NCBI RefSeq assembly: GCF_021389955.1
Contig: NZ_CP089980.1
Location: forward strand, 1,611,501-1,675,500
Source: Fulvivirga maritima
Lineage (GTDB): Bacteria; Bacteroidota; Bacteroidia; Cytophagales; Cyclobacteriaceae
Length of the DNA stretch: 64,000 nucleotides
Direction: 5' to 3'
Each line of letters begins with the position of its first letter. Position 1 is the stretch's first letter. This document shows positions 26,647 through 36,946 of the stretch, piece by piece. The notes beneath the pieces were generated by a model. It saw only the letters and a program-made list of their open reading frames with translations, ran no database searches and had not been told where the DNA came from. Position numbers and translations under genes: made by a program.

Positions 26647-27093
26647 TAAAATAATCTCTTTTCTGCTAAAAGAAATAAACCATACTCCTAGCAGACTATC
26701 ACCTTCTACTATGGGAGCCGAGTATAAAAGATCTTCACCGTCTTTCTGCACGTTGTCACCTAGCTGAGAAGGATGGGCTGCTACATACTTATAGGCGTCC
26801 CATATACTTTTTTGCGTTTCGTTGAGGTCTGGCTCACCTACGTTATTCACACGTTTCACGGTACATTTACAGGCAGAAACTACTTCTGTAAGTGCCACTG
26901 AATCACTGTTTAATGATGAGAGAATAGTCCTGCCATCATCAAGCGCTTTTTCAAATATGGATTCTTCTGAAATCTTTTTTATGGCGCGTTCATTCATTTC
27001 ATTATGTAGCGCCTTTCTTTCCTCATTAGAAAGATTACCTCCACAGCTTGCCGCCATAATGATCAGACCTAAAAGTATAATTCCTCTACTCAT
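26638..27093 (-). CDS. Small lipoprotein of unknown function
   Basis: 151 residues. N-terminal lipoprotein signal (MSRGIILLGLIIMAASC) with lipobox cysteine at 17. The mature part is helical and charged at first, then contains a CKC pair (VVSACKCTVKRVN) and ends in a beta-rich segment (DLLYSAPIVEGDSLLGVWFISFSRKE). I do not recognise the family. It is monocistronic and ends within the 3' end of the Kazal gene on the other strand. Confidence 0.75.
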   Translation of the reverse strand: MSRGIILLGLIIMAASCGGNLSNEERKALHNEMNERAIKKISEESIFEKALDDGRTILSSLNSDSVALTEVVSACKCTVKRVNNVGEPDLNETQKSIWDAYKYVAAHPSQLGDNVQKDGEDLLYSAPIVEGDSLLGVWFISFSRKEIILSL

Positions 27094-27148
27094 TTAGTAC
27101 GTATTGGTGAATATTTCTCAAAGCTACAACATAATCGTGCTGTTTTGT

Positions 27149-27156
27149 TAATTTTG
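27149..27156 (+). promoter_or_regulatory. -7 box of prfA
   Basis: TAATTTTG (27149-27156) is an exact TAnnTTTG; a matching -33 element is not convincing. Start would be about 15 bases before the prfA ATG. Confidence 0.4.
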
Positions 27157-27178
27157 TTGTAAGAATAACATAATCCTT

Positions 27179-28246
27179 ATGATTGAAAAGTTAGAAGAGA
27201 TAAAGCATCGATTTGAAGAAGTGAGCCAACTCATAGTGCAGCCAGACGCTATGGCCGATATGAAAAAGTACTCACAGCTAAACAAGGAGTATAAAGATCT
27301 CGACAAGATTGTAAAGAAATATGAGGAGTATAAAGATATACTCTCCAACATAGATAACGCTAAGGAGGTCATTAAAACTGAAAAAGATGAAGAGTTCAGA
27401 GACATGGCCAAAATGGAGTTGGATGAGCTTCAGCCTCAGAAAGAAGAGTTGGAAGAAGAGCTCAAACAGCTGCTAATACCTAAAGATCCTAATGATGATA
27501 AGGATGCTATTCTTGAGATCAGAGCCGGTACAGGAGGTGACGAAGCCGCCATATTTGCTGGTGATCTTTTTAGAATGTACCAAAGATTTTGTGAGAAAAA
27601 AGGCCTTAACCTTACCGTATTAGAGCTTACTGAAGGCACAAGCGGTGGGTATAAAGAAATAGTAAGCATTGTTTCCGGAGAAAACGCCTTTGGCACCCTT
27701 AAATTTGAATCTGGCGTGCACCGTGTACAAAGAGTGCCACAAACAGAAACTCAGGGGCGCGTACATACTTCAGCAGCTACTGTAGCCGTTTTACCTGAAA
27801 TGGATGAAGTAGAAGTAGAAATAGACATGAATGATGTAAGAAAAGACACTTTCTGTTCTTCAGGACCTGGAGGTCAGTCAGTAAACACTACTTACTCAGC
27901 GGTGCGCCTTACGCACATGCCTACAGGCATAGTAGTTTCTTGTCAGGATCAAAAATCTCAAATCAAAAACTTCGAAAAGGCACTTAAAGTATTAAGGTCA
28001 AGAATATATGAAATAGAGCTGACCAAGCATAATGATGCTGTAGGAGCTCAAAGGAAATCCATGGTTGGTAGCGGTGACCGTTCTGATAAAATTAGAACTT
28101 ACAACTATCCTCAAAGTAGGGTGACTGACCACCGTATTAACTACAGCCAGCATAACTTACCTTCAGTAATGGATGGAGAAATAGAAGAATTTATAGAGCA
28201 ACTCCATTTGGCTGAAAGTGCTGAAAAAATGAAAGAAGGAGCATAA
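27179..28246 (+). CDS. prfA: Peptide chain release factor 1
   Basis: 355 residues, normal RF1 length. The catalytic GGQ is at residues 231-233 ([14 protein letters not shown]), which is methylated in active factors and triggers peptidyl-tRNA hydrolysis at UAA and UAG codons. The N-terminal coiled helices and the [13 protein letters not shown] segment are typical. [19 protein letters not shown] matches RF1/RF2 domain 3. It starts a rightward transcript followed by a lipoprotein gene and yjbQ. Confidence 0.96.
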   Translation: MIEKLEEIKHRFEEVSQLIVQPDAMADMKKYSQLNKEYKDLDKIVKKYEEYKDILSNIDNAKEVIKTEKDEEFRDMAKMELDELQPQKEELEEELKQLLIPKDPNDDKDAILEIRAGTGGDEAAIFAGDLFRMYQRFCEKKGLNLTVLELTEGTSGGYKEIVSIVSGENAFGTLKFESGVHRVQRVPQTETQGRVHTSAATVAVLPEMDEVEVEIDMNDVRKDTFCSSGPGGQSVNTTYSAVRLTHMPTGIVVSCQDQKSQIKNFEKALKVLRSRIYEIELTKHNDAVGAQRKSMVGSGDRSDKIRTYNYPQSRVTDHRINYSQHNLPSVMDGEIEEFIEQLHLAESAEKMKEGA

Positions 28247-28257
28247 AATATTATCAT

Positions 28258-29664
28258 TTGAAATACATTCTGCCGGTTTTATGTCTATTCATTACCATTT
28301 GGGCCTGTAAGCCCGAAGAGGAAAAATTTACTTATGATAGTGACGCAGCACTGCGGTTCTCTGCCGATACAGTGCTATTTGACACTATCTTCTCCTCAGT
28401 AGGTAGTGTTACCAAGCGCTTTAAAGTATATAACAATAACAAAAACGCCGTAAACATAGAAAGCATAGCGCTGGCAGATGAATCTTCTCCTTATACTATT
28501 TATGTAAATGGAAGAGCAGCATCACGCTTCTCTGACACCCGACTGCTAGGCGAGGACAGCCTGCTGGTACTAGTAGAAGTTACAATAGACCCAAATGATC
28601 AGGACCTGCCTTTTATAGTGGCTGATGAAATAGTTTTTAATACTAATGGAAATACGCAAGATATAAAGCTGGTCTCCTGGGGGCAGGATGCTAATTTCAT
28701 TAACGGAACCGCTGTGCTTTGCGATGAGGTATGGACCTCTGATAGGCCCTACGTCATATATAATTCGGTAATTGTAGATTCTCTGTGCAAGCTTACCATA
28801 GAAGCAGGCACCAAAATCTACTCTCATAACTCCAGCTACATACTGGTACAGGGCACCATTACCGCAGAAGGTACTGCTGAAGAAAGAATATCTTTTACTA
28901 ATGACAGGCTGGATTATGAAGATGTGCCGGGCCAATGGGGCGGTATAGTATTTTTGCCAGGCAGCAAAGATAATTCTATCACCTATGCTGATATCAGAAA
29001 TGCCGAAGTAGGCATCTACCTGGGCACCCCTGATGATGATGACATACCAGACCTGATCCTTGGCAACTGTACTATTGAAAACATAGGTGGATTAGCCGAA
29101 AACCCTATAACTGGCGGACTGGTAGCTCCAGGATATGGTGTTTTAGCCATTACCTCAGACCTGTACATGTACAATACGCTAATTAATAACTGCGCAGTAA
29201 ATGTGTTAGGAAATTATGCCGGAGGAAATTATGTGTACGACCATTGCACCTTTGCTAACTATTCTTTTGACTTTTTCAGGGAAGATCCTGCCGTGGTTTT
29301 TTCTAATAACCTTCAACTACTGGCCGATAGCTTATTGGTAGATGACCTAAGCATTCAGCTCTCTAACAGTATCATCTGGGGTAGTGCACGAGATGAAATA
29401 GTAATAAGCAGTGAAAATAGCAAAAGCTTTGAACTAGGCATGTCTAACAATATCATTCGTACCAGTTTGCAGGAATTTAACACCAGCAATAACATTATAA
29501 ACGAGGATCCGCGCTTTGTTAATCCAGGCAATTATAATTACCATCTTGACACGCTTTCTGTAGCTAAAGATGCCGGCGTAAACCTTGGCCTAAGCACAGA
29601 TCATGATGGTAACAGCAGAGATGCTAATCCGGATATAGGCGCTTTTGAAAGAACAGAAAATTAG
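28258..29664 (+). CDS. Lipoprotein with predicted parallel beta-helix (choice-of-anchor Q type end)
   Basis: 468 residues starting with TTG at 28258. The first 17 residues form a lipoprotein signal with the Cys in WACKPEE; no ATG occurs near enough to keep it. Residues about 25-130 look like an Ig-like fold (ADTVLFDTIFSSVGSVTKRFKVYNNNKNAVNIESI), common in Bacteroidota surface lipoproteins. The rest has beta-helix repeats (GTITAEGTAEERISFTND, NSITYADIRNAEVGIYLG, LYMYNTLINNCAVNV) and the end DANPDIGAFERTE. It is probably an outer-membrane or secreted cell-surface protein; ligand unknown. It follows prfA by 11 bases. Confidence 0.8.
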   Translation: MKYILPVLCLFITIWACKPEEEKFTYDSDAALRFSADTVLFDTIFSSVGSVTKRFKVYNNNKNAVNIESIALADESSPYTIYVNGRAASRFSDTRLLGEDSLLVLVEVTIDPNDQDLPFIVADEIVFNTNGNTQDIKLVSWGQDANFINGTAVLCDEVWTSDRPYVIYNSVIVDSLCKLTIEAGTKIYSHNSSYILVQGTITAEGTAEERISFTNDRLDYEDVPGQWGGIVFLPGSKDNSITYADIRNAEVGIYLGTPDDDDIPDLILGNCTIENIGGLAENPITGGLVAPGYGVLAITSDLYMYNTLINNCAVNVLGNYAGGNYVYDHCTFANYSFDFFREDPAVVFSNNLQLLADSLLVDDLSIQLSNSIIWGSARDEIVISSENSKSFELGMSNNIIRTSLQEFNTSNNIINEDPRFVNPGNYNYHLDTLSVAKDAGVNLGLSTDHDGNSRDANPDIGAFERTEN

Positions 29665-29668
29665 AACC

Positions 29669-30091
29669 ATGAAATTCTACCAAACAGAACTTTCCCTTCC
29701 TGCATTTTCAAGAGGCTTTCACCTCATCACCTCAAAAATAGAAGATGCCTTACCTGAAATAGGCAATATTGAAGCAGGCATGCTACAGGTGTTCATTAAG
29801 CACACCTCAGCCAGCCTTAGTATTAATGAAAACGCAGACCCTACTGTAAGGGAAGACTTCGAAAGCCATTTCAATAAGATGGTACCAGAAAATGCTCCTT
29901 ACTATAAGCACACACTGGAAGGATCTGACGATATGCCAGCTCACATAAAAAGCTCGCTGCTGGGCAGCTCTGTAAATATTCCTATTACCCAAGGCTCTCT
30001 TAACCTGGGCACATGGCAAGGCATTTACCTTTGCGAACACCGTGATTACGGAGGCAGAAGGAGGGTGGTTATCAGTGCTTTTGGCAGCTAA
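29669..30091 (+). CDS. YjbQ family protein (secondary thiamine-phosphate synthase-like)
   Basis: 140 residues from the ATG at 29669, five bases after the preceding stop. Family marks: VFIKHTSASLSINENADPTVREDFE and SLNLGTWQGIYLCEHRD. The conserved His and Asp residues (H58 of the HTS motif; D/E positions in NADPTVRED) form a metal-free or metal site in homologues. YjbQ proteins show a weak thiamine-phosphate synthase activity; the physiological role is unclear. It ends the prfA transcript group. Confidence 0.88.
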   Translation: MKFYQTELSLPAFSRGFHLITSKIEDALPEIGNIEAGMLQVFIKHTSASLSINENADPTVREDFESHFNKMVPENAPYYKHTLEGSDDMPAHIKSSLLGSSVNIPITQGSLNLGTWQGIYLCEHRDYGGRRRVVISAFGS

Positions 30092-30164
30092 AACGCCTAG
30101 CTTTTACCCTTGAAAAAATAACCTGATTTTGTAACTTATAAAATAATTACTTGTTAGGTTCTTT

Positions 30165-33100
30165 ATGACTAAAGCGGTAAGCACACTGGTTATAGTCCTT
30201 TTTTGTCTAAGCGGGCTATCAGGTATTCAGGCACAGGATATAGAGCATAAGGTATTTTTGCTCGGAAACATTGCAGACATTGACAACAAAGAAGCCTTTG
30301 CTTCTGATTTCATCAAAACACTTAATAACACCTCCACTCCTTACACTATTCTTGTAGATGGAGACATCATACATTCTGACCCTACAGAAGAAAGCACTCA
30401 GGATTTAAAAAAACTTTTCACCAGTCTCAACAAAGCCTCTAAAGGAAAAATAATTATAGTGCCCGGAGATCGTGATTGGGATGACTCTGGCAAAGACGGA
30501 TGGAAAGCCGTTAAAAAGCTGGAAAAAATAGTAAAAGACTGGGATCTGGATAAAGTAAAATGGCCTAATGATGACGCTTGTCCCGGACCTGAAGATATAG
30601 AGCTGAGCTCAGACTTACTGCTTATAACTATAGATACGCAATGGTGGAACCATCCTTACCGCAAAACCACACCAGCTGATGCCGATTGTAAAATCTCTAC
30701 TACCGGAGATTACCTGGAAGAGTTTACAGACTTACTTAATGAAAACCCCAACAAAAATATTCTTGTTGCCGGCCACCACCCTTTGCATTCTATGGGCCAT
30801 TATGGCGGTCGGTTTAATCTCAAAGACTGGCTATGGCCGGTTCCTATAGCTAAAGGATTTGTCACTTCTTACCGTCAGAATATTGGCCGGTCTATAGACT
30901 TGTCTAATGAAAATTACAGCCCCTTTGCCTATACCATGACGCAGGTTTTAAGAGACTATAATTCAATAATATATGCCTCTACTCATGAAAAAAATCAACA
31001 GATCATGAGGGCTAAAGATAATATTTATATCAATAGCGGAGCACTCGGCACTTCTGATTACCTGCCCCAAAACCCTCCTATCCGCTTCGGATCAGAAGAA
31101 AAGGGCTTTCTGGTTATTAACTATTTTACTAATGGAAAGGTCACTTCTGATTTCATGACTTTAAATTCTCAAAAAGCCTCTAAAGAAATTCCGCTTTTTG
31201 AATCATTATGCACCCAAAGCAATGACTCTACTGCACTCATTAACCACCGTGGCTCTCCCTGTAAAGAAGAAGTGGAGCTTCCGAGCCAAAGGAAAGATAC
31301 TGCTCAATATGTAATGCGAGTAGCAGGACCTGAATACAGAAAAGATATCATATACAAACTCTTCTTTGGTCAGCACTATCGTAGCAGCTGGCTCACCCCC
31401 GTAAAAGTGCCTTATCTTCATCTGGACACTACCTTTCAAGGACTGAAACCTTATGCAGTAGGTGGCGGAAGACAAACTACTTCTTTAAAACTAAAAGGAG
31501 GTAATGGAAAAGAATACACTTTCAGGTCTGTTAATAAAAATCCTATTAAAGCACTTCCTTATGAGCTGCGAGAAACTATTGTAAGTAATGTACTGCGAGA
31601 CCAAACCACTACCGAGCAGCCCTACGGAGCTATGGCTTCCAGTATTATGCTCGATGAAATAGGCATATTACACCCTCGCCCAACTCTTTATGTTTTGCCA
31701 GAAAGTCCTGAGCTAGGTAAATTCAGTGAAAAATATACGCACTTACTCGGTATGCTCGAAGAGAAGCCTATTAATCCTGATAAAGTGGAAATAGTATTTG
31801 GCAATGGAGATGATGTGAAGCACTCTCTGCAAATGTTTAGAGACTTATATGAAGACAATGATAATCATATAGCTACCGATGAGTTTATAAAAGCCCGTGT
31901 ATTTGATATTCTGGTAGGTGACTGGGGTAAACATGAAGGCAACTGGAAGTGGATCGGCTATGATCAGGAAAAGGGAACCCTCTACCGGCCTGTACCAAGA
32001 GATAGAGATCATGTTTTTTCTAAATGGGATGGTATATTACCATGGCTGGCCGACCGGGAGTGGGCCAAACCCAGTGGAGATAATTTTGATTATGAAATAA
32101 AAGGCCTTCGAAGCCTCATGTGGCAGGCTCGTCATATGGATAAAGCCTTGGCCAACGAGTCATCTAAACAAGACTGGATAGCAGCGGCTAATGATATTCA
32201 AAATAAAATTACTGATGACATCATACACAAAGCGGTGCTTAATATGCCTCCTGAAATTTATAATCCGGATGGTAAAGAAATAGAAGATAAGCTAAAAGCC
32301 AGAATAAAAGACCTTGACAAGTACGCCGTAGAATACTACCTCATGCTAGCCAAAGAAGTAGATATTGTCGGTTCTGAAAAACATGAATATTTCGATGTAG
32401 TAAGAAAAGAAGACGGAAGTGTTGATGTAACCGTGTATAAAATGTTGAAAGACGGAGAAAAGACCAAAATCATATACCACCGCCTTTTCTACCCTGAAGA
32501 AACCAATGAAATCCGCCTCTTCGGATTAGCTGATGAAGATGTTTTCAAAATTTCAGGCCAGAGTGAAAAACCATCTATTCTAATAAGAGTGATCCCCGGA
32601 CCTGGAGATGATACTATTGAAGATACCTCCTCTGCGCCTAACATAAGCAAACAGACCATAGTATATGATTCTAATGGCCAACAAAATTATGCTTTGGGCA
32701 CGGAAGGAAAAATGTCAAAATCAAAAAATCCTGATGCATATATTTATAACCGTACAGCTTTTAAGTATGACACATACTTTCCTGTAGCCTATCTATCTTA
32801 CAATGCTGACAATGGCGTTTCTTTCAATGCAGGAATACGCTTTACACAGCAAAAATATGGCAAGCCAGACTTTAGCAGCACACATTTCATCAGTGCTTCT
32901 GCCACTACTATTGGTAACCTTGGCTTTAAATATGAAGGCCGATGGAAATACACCTTCGGCAAATGGGATACTTATTTAGATGCAGAAGCAGGCGTTCCTC
33001 ATAAAATCAACTATTATTTCGGACGCGGAAATGACACTGACAAGACCGATGATCTGATGGACGCAGATTATTATGATGTTCAATACAATACATATAATGC

Positions 33101-33821
33101 CAGCGCTGGGTTAGAAAGAGATTTCCTTAAGTTTAGCAGCATTAAAATAGGAATAGGTTACGAACATAATAGTGAGCAGCTGAAAAACAACAGCATTTAC
33201 TATGCTAATACTGAAAATATTCCTCTTCCCGCTAGTGATGACCAAAGCTTTTTTACTTCTCAGGCACAGCTCAATCTGGATTTCAGAGACAGGCCAAACC
33301 TCTCTTTAAGAGGAATGCGTTTTTACCTAGACTATAAAAACGGCAACTACCTTAATAATTCGGGTTACGATAATTTTGGCCTGGCCTATGCCTCGCTGGA
33401 GCAGTTTATGTCTAACTACTGGCAAAACCCACTCACCCTGGGTCTGAAAATAGGAGGCTCCACATCTTTTGGCGATATACCCTTTTATAACCTCAAATAT
33501 CTGGGGCAAAATAATGACTTGAGGGGCTTTAGAAGGAACCGTTTCACGGGTGAGTCAACCGCCTTTGTTAACAGCGAAGTAAGACTGCAACTTTTTCAAA
33601 GGCGAACACACATTTTACCTATCAAAGTGGGCCTTCGTGGCTTTGTAGATAGCGGACGTGTATTTGATGACCTGGACGTGTCAAATAAGTGGCATACAGG
33701 CTATGGAATGGGTTTTTACCTGGTTCCGTTACAAGAAAAATTCACCCTCAACCTATCCGTTGCCTTCTCTGAAGAAGAATCCGGACTGATATTATTCAGC
33801 TTGGGTAATGTTTTTAACTGA
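30165..33821 (+). CDS. Calcineurin-like phosphoesterase / kinase-like / outer-membrane barrel fusion
   Basis: 1218 residues with a signal peptide (cut near SGIQAQ, residue 24). Residues about 25-330 are a metallophosphoesterase-like domain with altered metal motifs: VDGDIIHSD, PGDRDWDD, AGHHPLHSMG and STHEKNQ in place of the usual GDN, GNHD and GHxH. Residues about 430-700 look like a protein-kinase-related fold of FAM20/HipA/CotH type: Lys-containing strand YTFRSVNK, Glu helix, DILVGDWGKHEGNW (about 581-594) and RDRDHVF (about 610-616). Residues about 850-1218 form a bacterial-surface-antigen (Omp85/BamA-like) beta-barrel ending in LILFSLGNVFN with a C-terminal aromatic pattern. It should sit in the outer membrane with the front domains in the periplasm or outside. 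Kinase assignment is inference. Confidence 0.8.
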   Translation: MTKAVSTLVIVLFCLSGLSGIQAQDIEHKVFLLGNIADIDNKEAFASDFIKTLNNTSTPYTILVDGDIIHSDPTEESTQDLKKLFTSLNKASKGKIIIVPGDRDWDDSGKDGWKAVKKLEKIVKDWDLDKVKWPNDDACPGPEDIELSSDLLLITIDTQWWNHPYRKTTPADADCKISTTGDYLEEFTDLLNENPNKNILVAGHHPLHSMGHYGGRFNLKDWLWPVPIAKGFVTSYRQNIGRSIDLSNENYSPFAYTMTQVLRDYNSIIYASTHEKNQQIMRAKDNIYINSGALGTSDYLPQNPPIRFGSEEKGFLVINYFTNGKVTSDFMTLNSQKASKEIPLFESLCTQSNDSTALINHRGSPCKEEVELPSQRKDTAQYVMRVAGPEYRKDIIYKLFFGQHYRSSWLTPVKVPYLHLDTTFQGLKPYAVGGGRQTTSLKLKGGNGKEYTFRSVNKNPIKALPYELRETIVSNVLRDQTTTEQPYGAMASSIMLDEIGILHPRPTLYVLPESPELGKFSEKYTHLLGMLEEKPINPDKVEIVFGNGDDVKHSLQMFRDLYEDNDNHIATDEFIKARVFDILVGDWGKHEGNWKWIGYDQEKGTLYRPVPRDRDHVFSKWDGILPWLADREWAKPSGDNFDYEIKGLRSLMWQARHMDKALANESSKQDWIAAANDIQNKITDDIIHKAVLNMPPEIYNPDGKEIEDKLKARIKDLDKYAVEYYLMLAKEVDIVGSEKHEYFDVVRKEDGSVDVTVYKMLKDGEKTKIIYHRLFYPEETNEIRLFGLADEDVFKISGQSEKPSILIRVIPGPGDDTIEDTSSAPNISKQTIVYDSNGQQNYALGTEGKMSKSKNPDAYIYNRTAFKYDTYFPVAYLSYNADNGVSFNAGIRFTQQKYGKPDFSSTHFISASATTIGNLGFKYEGRWKYTFGKWDTYLDAEAGVPHKINYYFGRGNDTDKTDDLMDADYYDVQYNTYNASAGLERDFLKFSSIKIGIGYEHNSEQLKNNSIYYANTENIPLPASDDQSFFTSQAQLNLDFRDRPNLSLRGMRFYLDYKNGNYLNNSGYDNFGLAYASLEQFMSNYWQNPLTLGLKIGGSTSFGDIPFYNLKYLGQNNDLRGFRRNRFTGESTAFVNSEVRLQLFQRRTHILPIKVGLRGFVDSGRVFDDLDVSNKWHTGYGMGFYLVPLQEKFTLNLSVAFSEEESGLILFSLGNVFN

Positions 33822-33875
33822 GGCTTTGAATACCAAGCCAAAATTGCCGTTTTTTGCAGCAAACCTTTTAAAATT

Positions 33876-35396
33876 ATGAGCAAGAAAGTCTTATTAATGA
33901 TATTAGATGGTTGGGGCCTGGGTACAAACCCTGAGGTTTCAGCTATCGAGGCAGCCAACACTCCCTTTGTTGATAGCTGCTTTGAAAAATTCTCCCACAG
34001 TAAATTAGAAGCTTCAGGTCTGGCTGTAGGCCTGCCTGAGGGGCAAATGGGTAACTCCGAAGTGGGACACATGAATATAGGTGCTGGTAGAGTAGTTTAT
34101 CAGGATCTGGTTAAAATCAATAAGGCATTCGAAGAGCACACCATTGATGACAATCCTGTACTTAACGAAGCCTTTGAATATGCAAAAAGCAATGGAAAAA
34201 ATGTCCATTTCATGGGGCTGCTTTCTGATGGTGGCGTGCACTCTCATATTAAGCACCTGAAAGGACTTTGCTCTTTAGCTAAAGATAAAAGTCTTGATAA
34301 CGTATACATCCACGCCTTTACTGACGGCCGTGATACTGACCCTAAAGGTGGAGAAGGTTATTTAAAAGACCTTATAGATCATACTGAAAAAACCACTGGT
34401 ACAATTGCTTCTATAGTAGGTAGATACTACGCTATGGACAGAGATAACAGATGGGAAAGAGTGAAGTTAGCTTATGATGCCATGGTAAAAGGGGTGGGCA
34501 AAGAGGCTACTGATCTTATTGCTGCAGTAAAAGAATCATATGCTGATGATGTTACTGATGAGTTTATCAAACCAATTGTACACGTAGGTGAAGATGGTAA
34601 GCCAGTGGCTACTATTCAGGAAGATGATGTAGTAATATGCTTCAACTTCAGAACTGACCGTGGTAGACAAATCAGCCAGGCACTTACTCAGAAAGATTTC
34701 CCTGAGCAAGACATGAAAAAGCTGAAGCTGAACTACCTTACTATGACCACCTATGATGAATCTTTCAAAGGTGTAAAAGTGTTATTTGAAAAAGATAACC
34801 TTAAAAACACATTAGGTGAGGTACTTGAAAAAGCAGGCAAGAAACAAATAAGAATAGCTGAAACAGAGAAATACCCACACGTAACTTTCTTCTTCTCAGG
34901 AGGTCGTGAAAGTGAGTTCGATGGAGAAAAAAGGTTATTATGCCCATCTCCAAAAGTAGCTACTTATGATTTACAGCCCGAAATGAGTGCTAATGACATC
35001 AAGGGTAAAATTATCCCTGAGTTACAATCTAAGGAGCCTGACTTTATTTGTCTTAACTTTGCTAACCCTGATATGGTGGGGCATACCGGCGTATTTGAAG
35101 CAGCAGTTAAAGCATGTGAAACCGTAGACGGATGTGCTAAAGCGGTAACTGAAACAGCCCTGGAAAACGGATATGACATCATTATCATAGCTGACCACGG
35201 TAACTCAGATATTATGATTAACCCTGATGGTACGCCTAACACAGCTCACACTACTAACCTGGTACCTTGTATACTGGCTAGTAATGACTATAAAGGGGAA
35301 TTAAAAAATGGTAAATTAGGTGATTTAGCACCTACTATCCTTACCCTTATGGGTGTAGATATACCTGAAGAAATGACTGGAGACGTATTAGTTTAG
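33876..35396 (+). CDS. gpmI: 2,3-bisphosphoglycerate-independent phosphoglycerate mutase
   Basis: 506 residues, the normal iPGM length. It interconverts 3- and 2-phosphoglycerate in glycolysis using two Mn2+ ions. Visible: metal-binding ILDGWG (D11), phospho-acceptor S61 in GNSEVGHMNIG, the insert domain with DGRDTDP, and the C-terminal metal site ADHGNSD with HTTN. The following lipoprotein gene starts at the next base after its stop. Confidence 0.96.
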   Translation: MSKKVLLMILDGWGLGTNPEVSAIEAANTPFVDSCFEKFSHSKLEASGLAVGLPEGQMGNSEVGHMNIGAGRVVYQDLVKINKAFEEHTIDDNPVLNEAFEYAKSNGKNVHFMGLLSDGGVHSHIKHLKGLCSLAKDKSLDNVYIHAFTDGRDTDPKGGEGYLKDLIDHTEKTTGTIASIVGRYYAMDRDNRWERVKLAYDAMVKGVGKEATDLIAAVKESYADDVTDEFIKPIVHVGEDGKPVATIQEDDVVICFNFRTDRGRQISQALTQKDFPEQDMKKLKLNYLTMTTYDESFKGVKVLFEKDNLKNTLGEVLEKAGKKQIRIAETEKYPHVTFFFSGGRESEFDGEKRLLCPSPKVATYDLQPEMSANDIKGKIIPELQSKEPDFICLNFANPDMVGHTGVFEAAVKACETVDGCAKAVTETALENGYDIIIIADHGNSDIMINPDGTPNTAHTTNLVPCILASNDYKGELKNGKLGDLAPTILTLMGVDIPEEMTGDVLV

Positions 35397-35972
35397 ATGA
35401 GATATATCACATTATTAATAATCCTTTTCCTGGCTTCATGCAACATGAAGCCAGAAAAGGAAATTTCTTATTATTATAACATTGATAGCCTGATGACTGC
35501 GCAGAAAAACCTGCTCATAGCCAGAGGCGCTGTCATTCATAAATCTGCTATAGTGGCTGGTGATACAGCTACCTCCACCATAGAGCCAGATAGCGCTGTA
35601 TGGGATAAGGAATTTAAGATTTTTGAAAACATAAATATTAATAAGCCCACGCTAAGAGGGGTATATACTCAAAAAGATTATCAGGATAGCAAAAGCAATT
35701 TAAAAATCCGTTCTTACTCTACTAATAATGAAGATGTGGAGATTAAATACTTGAAGATTTACTACTTAGATGATATCAGCAATATCAAAAAAGTAGAAGC
35801 GAAGTATGAGGAAGATAATCCTGTCTATCATTCAGCCAGATTGCTAAGGTTTACTTTTGATGACATTAAAAAAGAGCCCGTTCTTACGCACTATCAAATA
35901 ATAGGTGATCAAAAAACCATCTTAAGAGATCCTGTAAAAATAAAAATCAACTCAAAAGTAGCTATCAGATAG
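35397..35972 (+). CDS. Lipoprotein of unknown function
   Basis: 191 residues, starting immediately after gpmI stop (TAG-ATG), hence co-transcribed. Lipoprotein signal MRYITLLIILFLASC with Cys15. The mature protein is mixed alpha/beta and polar; the central region (YSTNNEDVEIKYLKIYYLDDISNIKKVEAKYEEDN) and end (HYQIIGDQKTILRDPVKIKINSK) suggest a beta-sandwich. It is common in Bacteroidota next to gpmI, but I know no function. A bidirectional terminator follows. Confidence 0.8.
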   Translation: MRYITLLIILFLASCNMKPEKEISYYYNIDSLMTAQKNLLIARGAVIHKSAIVAGDTATSTIEPDSAVWDKEFKIFENININKPTLRGVYTQKDYQDSKSNLKIRSYSTNNEDVEIKYLKIYYLDDISNIKKVEAKYEEDNPVYHSARLLRFTFDDIKKEPVLTHYQIIGDQKTILRDPVKIKINSKVAIR

Positions 35973-35992
35973 GAAATCCTTGAAAAGCAAAA

Positions 35993-36030
35993 GGCCTTCC
36001 TTTGTATAAAAAAGAAGGCCCTAATTTTTT
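35993..36030. terminator. Bidirectional terminator between convergent genes
   Basis: GGCCTTC (35993-35999) pairs with GAAGGCC (36014-36020) with a T-run after it in the plus direction. Confidence 0.8.
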
Positions 36031-36034
36031 TGAT

Positions 36035-36946
36035 TTAGAGATTAAGCAGTGCTTGCAAAAAGTTAAGATTCTCATTTTTATCTTTAACTATTAACAGTGG
36101 GATAGCCCTGTTATAAGAAACCATTTTGTCGGCTACGCTACCTAAAAGAATAGAGGCTAATCCAGTTCTTCCTTTAGAACCTATTGTTACCATATCCACT
36201 TTCTTTTCTTCAGCCACCTTCCAGGCCATATCAGCAGGATCATCCTCCTCATCATGAGACAGGATTATTTCCACGTCGCTCTCTTTTACCTTGTTATCAT
36301 AGAGAAACTCTACCACATCCTCATAGGCATTACTTCTCATTATCTCAGTAAACTCTTCATATGATTTACCACTAGTATGATAACCTGATGGCACCTCAAA
36401 TGAATTTTGCACTATAACCTGAGCTCCTGTTTTTTCTTTAAAAAACATAGCCTGATCTAGTGCCAGAGCTGATGTTTCAGAACAATCAGTAGCTATCAAT
36501 ACAGAAGAAACCGAATTATTGGCCATTTCAGGCACAAAAAGTACGGAACAGTGTATAGTTTTTGCCAGCTTACCTGTTAAAGTACCTCTACCTTTAAGGT
36601 TCACTTTTTTACCTACTACCAGCAGGTCTATCTCTTTGATATCAGCCCAGCGTAAAATTTTATCTTCAGCATTACCTTCCTTTATTTCTACACTAAATTC
36701 GCACTTAGCGGTAAAGTTGTTTTCTACTTTTTTTTGTATTTGCTCCTGAAGCGCTTCGTCAGTGGGAGCCATCAGGTCAGGATATGCCTCTTTCACTTTT
36801 TGTGGAAGCTCTAAAGACTTAGCCACATGAAAGAAATATACCTTCTCAGTACCAAGAATTTCTACTAATTTAGAAGTATATGAAAATAATGTCTCGTCCA
36901 TTTCTGTAAGGTCGAGCGCTACTAATAATCGTTTATAGGAATACAT
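36035..36946 (-). CDS. Tandem universal stress protein
   Basis: 303 residues from the ATG at 36946 (MYSYKRLLVALDLTE); the frame is open to 37003 but the extension does not look like the family. Two UspA domains: the first ends VVGKKVNLKGRGTLTGKLAKTIHCSVLFVP, the second VTIGSKGRTGLASILLGSVADKMVSYNRAIPLLIV. The second keeps the ATP-binding G-x2-G-x9-G(S/T) pattern more clearly. Function in stress tolerance is by family; no partner is in the operon, which is monocistronic. Confidence 0.9.
   Translation of the reverse strand: MYSYKRLLVALDLTEMDETLFSYTSKLVEILGTEKVYFFHVAKSLELPQKVKEAYPDLMAPTDEALQEQIQKKVENNFTAKCEFSVEIKEGNAEDKILRWADIKEIDLLVVGKKVNLKGRGTLTGKLAKTIHCSVLFVPEMANNSVSSVLIATDCSETSALALDQAMFFKEKTGAQVIVQNSFEVPSGYHTSGKSYEEFTEIMRSNAYEDVVEFLYDNKVKESDVEIILSHDEEDDPADMAWKVAEEKKVDMVTIGSKGRTGLASILLGSVADKMVSYNRAIPLLIVKDKNENLNFLQALLNL

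Noticed and set aside
26822-27097. Antisense open frame over the small lipoprotein gene
   Set aside because: It mirrors the coding bias of the real gene on the minus strand and has no recognisable content.
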